64,000 nt of DNA, taken from contig NZ_SJOJ01000023.1 of the NCBI RefSeq assembly GCF_004330295.1, positions 24,396 to 88,395 on the forward strand. The letters run 5' to 3'. The stretch comes from Rahnella victoriana. Lineage in GTDB: Bacteria; Pseudomonadota; Gammaproteobacteria; Enterobacterales; Enterobacteriaceae. Within the stretch, counting starts at the first letter, position 1, and every line of letters starts with the position of its first letter. Below the pieces are notes generated by a model. That model saw only the letters and a list, made by a program, of their open reading frames with translations. It ran no database searches and was not told where the DNA came from. Positions 61,509 to 64,000 of the stretch are shown in pieces. The translations under genes and the position numbers were made by a program.

Positions 61509-62960
61509 ATGCATTTTCGTGCCATAACACGCATTGTGGGGGTGCTCGTCATCCTTTTCTCGGGAACGATGATTATTCCCGGCCTGGTCGCTTTAATTTA
61601 CCGCGATGGTGCGGGGCGTGCGTTCAGTCAGACCTTCTTCGTGGCGCTGGTGATCGGCCTGCTGCTCTGGCTGCCAAACCGGAAGCAAAAAAGTGAGCTT
61701 AAGCCACGGGAAGGTTTCCTGATCGTGGTGCTGTTCTGGACGGTGTTGGGCAGCGTCGGGGCACTGCCTTTTCTGTTTTCCGAGCGGCCAAATCTTTCCC
61801 TTACCGATGCTTTCTTTGAATCCTTCTCCGGTCTGACGACCACGGGCGCCACTACGCTGGTCGGGCTGGATTCGTTACCGAAAGCCATTCTGTTCTACCG
61901 GCAGATGCTGCAGTGGTTCGGCGGGATGGGGATCATTGTGCTCGCGGTGGCGATTCTGCCCATACTCGGTGTCGGTGGGATGCAGTTGTATCGTGCCGAA
62001 ATGCCGGGGCCGCTGAAGGATAACAAGATGCGCCCGCGAATTGCTGAAACCGCCAAAACGCTGTGGCTTATTTATGTGCTGCTGACCATTGCCTGTGCAC
62101 TGTCCTTATGGGGCGCAGGCATGCCGGTCTTTGATGCGATTAGCCACAGTTTCTCAACTATCGCCATCGGCGGCTTCTCGACGCACGACGCCAGCATCGG
62201 GTATTTCCACAGCGGAACCATCAATACCATTGTGGCAGTTTTCCTGCTGATCTCCGGTTGTAACTATGGTCTGCACTTTGCGGTGCTGAGCGGGCGAAAT
62301 CTCAAGGTGTACTGGCGTGACCCGGAATTCCGTATGTTTATCGGCGTGCAGTTCACGCTGGTGATCATCTGTACGGTGATTCTCTGGATCCACAATACCT
62401 ACGGCTCAGGGCTGGAAACGCTGAATCAGGCATTCTTCCAGGTGGTTTCCATGGCTACCACGGCGGGATATACCACGGACAGTATTTCCAAATGGCCGCT
62501 GTTCCTGCCTCTTCTTCTATTATGTTCTGCCTTTATCGGGGGTTGTGCCGGTTCTACCGGTGGCGGCCTGAAAGTGATCCGCATCCTGTTGCTTTACTTA
62601 CAGGGCTCACGCGAGCTGAAAAGGCTGGTTCACCCGAATGCGGTTTACACCATTAAATTGGGTAACCGCGCATTGCCGGAACGTATTATTGAAGCGGTGT
62701 GGGGTTTCTTCTCCGCTTACGCGCTGGTGTTTATTGTCAGTATGCTGGCGATTGTGGCGACCGGCGTGGATAACTTCTCCGCTTTTGCCGCCGTGACCGC
62801 GACACTCAATAACCTCGGGCCGGGCCTGGGGGTCGTGGCGGATAACTTTGCTTCGATGAATTCGGTGGCGAAATGGATCCTGATCGTCACCATGTTATTT
62901 GGTCGTCTGGAAGTCTTCACATTATTAGTGCTGTTCACGCCGACGTTCTGGCGGGAATGA
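61509..62960 (+). CDS. trkH: Trk potassium transporter TrkH
   Basis: 483 aa, the same length as E. coli TrkH. Four repeated M1-P-M2 units with selectivity-filter loops, e.g. SGLTTTGATTL, IAIGGFSTHDAS, TTAGYTTDS and NNLGPGLG. Low-affinity, high-rate K+ uptake working with cytoplasmic TrkA (not in the window). Precedes hemG by 21 bases. Confidence 0.97.
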   Translation: MHFRAITRIVGVLVILFSGTMIIPGLVALIYRDGAGRAFSQTFFVALVIGLLLWLPNRKQKSELKPREGFLIVVLFWTVLGSVGALPFLFSERPNLSLTDAFFESFSGLTTTGATTLVGLDSLPKAILFYRQMLQWFGGMGIIVLAVAILPILGVGGMQLYRAEMPGPLKDNKMRPRIAETAKTLWLIYVLLTIACALSLWGAGMPVFDAISHSFSTIAIGGFSTHDASIGYFHSGTINTIVAVFLLISGCNYGLHFAVLSGRNLKVYWRDPEFRMFIGVQFTLVIICTVILWIHNTYGSGLETLNQAFFQVVSMATTAGYTTDSISKWPLFLPLLLLCSAFIGGCAGSTGGGLKVIRILLLYLQGSRELKRLVHPNAVYTIKLGNRALPERIIEAVWGFFSAYALVFIVSMLAIVATGVDNFSAFAAVTATLNNLGPGLGVVADNFASMNSVAKWILIVTMLFGRLEVFTLLVLFTPTFWRE

Positions 62961-62981
62961 GTTTAGGAAAGGGAAACCAGT

Positions 62982-63521
62982 ATGAAAGCGTTGATACTCT
63001 ATTCAAGTCGTGACGGACAAACGCATGCTATCGCTTCTTATATAGCGAATGAGCTGAAAGAGAAGTGCAGCTGCGATGTGGTCGATCTGGCTCATGCAGA
63101 ACGCGTCGATCTGAAAAGCTATGACCAGGTCATGATCGGTGCCTCTATACGTTACGGTCATTTTAATCCGGTGCTGGATAAATTCGTTAAAAAGCATGCC
63201 GGTATCCTTAACCACATGCCTTCGGCATTTTTCGGCGTTAACCTCACTGCGCGTAAACCCGAGAAACGTACGCCGCAGACGAATGCCTATGTGCGTAAGT
63301 TCCTGCTGGCGTCACCGTGGGAGCCGGCAATGTGTGGTGTCTTCGCCGGCGCATTACGTTATCCGCGCTATCGCTGGTTCGACAAGGTGATGATCCAACT
63401 TATTATGCGTATGACCGGCGGTGAAACGGATACCCGTAAAGAAGTCGAATATACCGACTGGCAGCAGGTGGCTAAATTCGCTGAAGATTTTGGGCAAATA
63501 TCGTATAAAAAATCGCACTAA
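62982..63521 (+). CDS. hemG: Protoporphyrinogen oxidase HemG
   Basis: 179 aa flavodoxin-like oxidase that uses quinone to convert protoporphyrinogen IX to protoporphyrin IX. FMN-binding [15 protein letters not shown], then [13 protein letters not shown] and the HemG-specific long insertion loop around [19 protein letters not shown] that distinguishes it from plain flavodoxins. Followed by an rRNA operon as in E. coli rrnA. Confidence 0.96.
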   Translation: MKALILYSSRDGQTHAIASYIANELKEKCSCDVVDLAHAERVDLKSYDQVMIGASIRYGHFNPVLDKFVKKHAGILNHMPSAFFGVNLTARKPEKRTPQTNAYVRKFLLASPWEPAMCGVFAGALRYPRYRWFDKVMIQLIMRMTGGETDTRKEVEYTDWQQVAKFAEDFGQISYKKSH

Positions 63522-63584
63522 TGCGGGCTAAATAGTCGTTTAGACCAAAAAGAAAGCATTCAGAAAGTTTTTTGAAATTAGGGG

Positions 63585-63612
63585 TTGCGGCCTTCTGAGA
63601 ACTCCCTATAAT
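63585..63612 (+). promoter_or_regulatory. rrn P1 promoter
   Basis: TTGCGG, a 16-bp spacer and TATAAT followed by the GC-rich discriminator GCGCCTCC, typical of stringently controlled rrn P1. The A/T-rich stretch at 63548-63580 fits an UP element. Start expected near 63620. Confidence 0.88.
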
Positions 63613-63716
63613 GCGCCTCCACTGACCGGGAACAACGACTCCTCTAACGAGAACCAAGTCGCCCAGTCAGGAAGAATCAACCCGGTGAAAACACCGCATC
63701 TTGTAAAAGAAAATGG

Positions 63717-63744
63717 TTGACTCTTCAGGGAGAAAGAGTATTAT
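63717..63744 (+). promoter_or_regulatory. rrn P2 promoter
   Basis: TTGACT, a 16-bp spacer and TATTAT, with the CTGCCTCCC discriminator, about 130 bp after P1, as in E. coli rrn operons. Confidence 0.85.
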
Positions 63745-63782
63745 CTGCCTCCCACGTTGCTGAGTTAAGTCTCGCAACGTAC

Positions 63783-63849
63783 GCTCTTTAACAATTTATC
63801 AGACAATCTGTGTGGGCACTCACAAGACGATATCAGCCACTTCGGTGGC
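63783..63849 (+). promoter_or_regulatory. rrn leader antitermination region
   Basis: GCTCTTTAACA (boxA, 63783-63794) is identical to the E. coli element bound by NusB/S10. Downstream GCCAC-TTCG-GTGGC (63836-63849) is a stable UUCG hairpin. The region lets RNA polymerase resist Rho along the rRNA operon. Confidence 0.75.
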
Positions 63850-63954
63850 AAAAAATATCAAGTCTTAGAGTGACCAAGCAGTAATTCATTTAGTTGAATT
63901 ATTACGAAGTAATCTCTGAGCATCGCTTCACTTGTTGAAGCAAATCGAACTTTT

Positions 63955-64000
63955 AATTGAAGAGTTTGATCATGGCTCAGATTGAACGCTGGCGGCAGGC
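63955..64000 (+). rRNA. rrs: 16S rRNA, 5' end only
   Basis: AATTGAAGAGTTTGATCATG and the next 26 bases are the universal bacterial 16S 5' terminus. The gene is cut by the window edge. Its place after hemG corresponds to rrsA of E. coli. Confidence 0.97.

Overview
This is chromosomal DNA of an enterobacterium. Nearly every gene has a close E. coli counterpart of almost the same length, and gene order largely follows E. coli. Moderate-to-high GC, a single leucine-type binding protein gene (livK only), an ERIC element and the extra genes suggest a Yersiniaceae-type genus such as Rahnella, Serratia or Ewingella. That assignment is inference; no database was searched.

Layout. (a) 1-882: an AT-rich pair of unrecognised minus-strand genes, probably accessory. 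(b) 1106-12181: a block collinear with the E. coli yhh region: dcrB, yhhQ (with a candidate preQ1 riboswitch), tusA, zntA (with a MerR-type promoter), yhhN, yhhL, rsmD, ftsYEX, rpoH, panM. (c) 12586-24502: two ABC-importer operons, livKHMGF and ugpBAECQ, separated by a PLP aminotransferase gene and followed by yhhA. Both operons carry the same 100-bp GC-rich inverted-repeat element between the binding-protein gene and the first permease gene. (d) 24716-28840: yigM, metR, metE. (e) 29076-39356: a short-chain dehydrogenase and then the yijO/frw/pfl/ptsA/fsaB cluster, made of a fructose-like PTS, a glycyl-radical enzyme with its activase, and fructose-6-phosphate aldolase. In E. coli this cluster lies elsewhere; here it sits between metE and ysgA. 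(f) 39443-63521: the E. coli 86-min order ysgA, udp, rmuC, ubiE, ubiJ, ubiB, tatABCD, rfaH, ubiD, fre, fadAB, pepQ, yigZ, trkH, hemG. Three genes are additional: katE (between ysgA and udp), a DedA-family gene (between udp and rmuC) and pepE (between rfaH and ubiD). (g) 63522-64000: promoters, antitermination leader and first bases of an rRNA operon, placed after hemG as rrnA is in E. coli.

Functional themes are cell division and protein targeting (ftsYEX, tat), stress sigma factor, transport of branched-chain amino acids and glycerol-3-phosphate, methionine synthesis, ubiquinone synthesis (ubiE/J/B/D, fre), fatty-acid oxidation, potassium uptake and haem synthesis. Regulatory sites readable in the DNA include a perfect FadR palindrome, paired CRP sites at udp, a Pho box at ugpB, a LexA-like box at rmuC, a sigma-E-like promoter at rpoH and the MerR-type operator at zntA. 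No CRISPR array, prophage, insertion sequence or tRNA gene was seen. The window is mostly conserved core genome; the least explained parts are the first 900 bases, the paired GC-rich repeats, and several intergenic inverted repeats.
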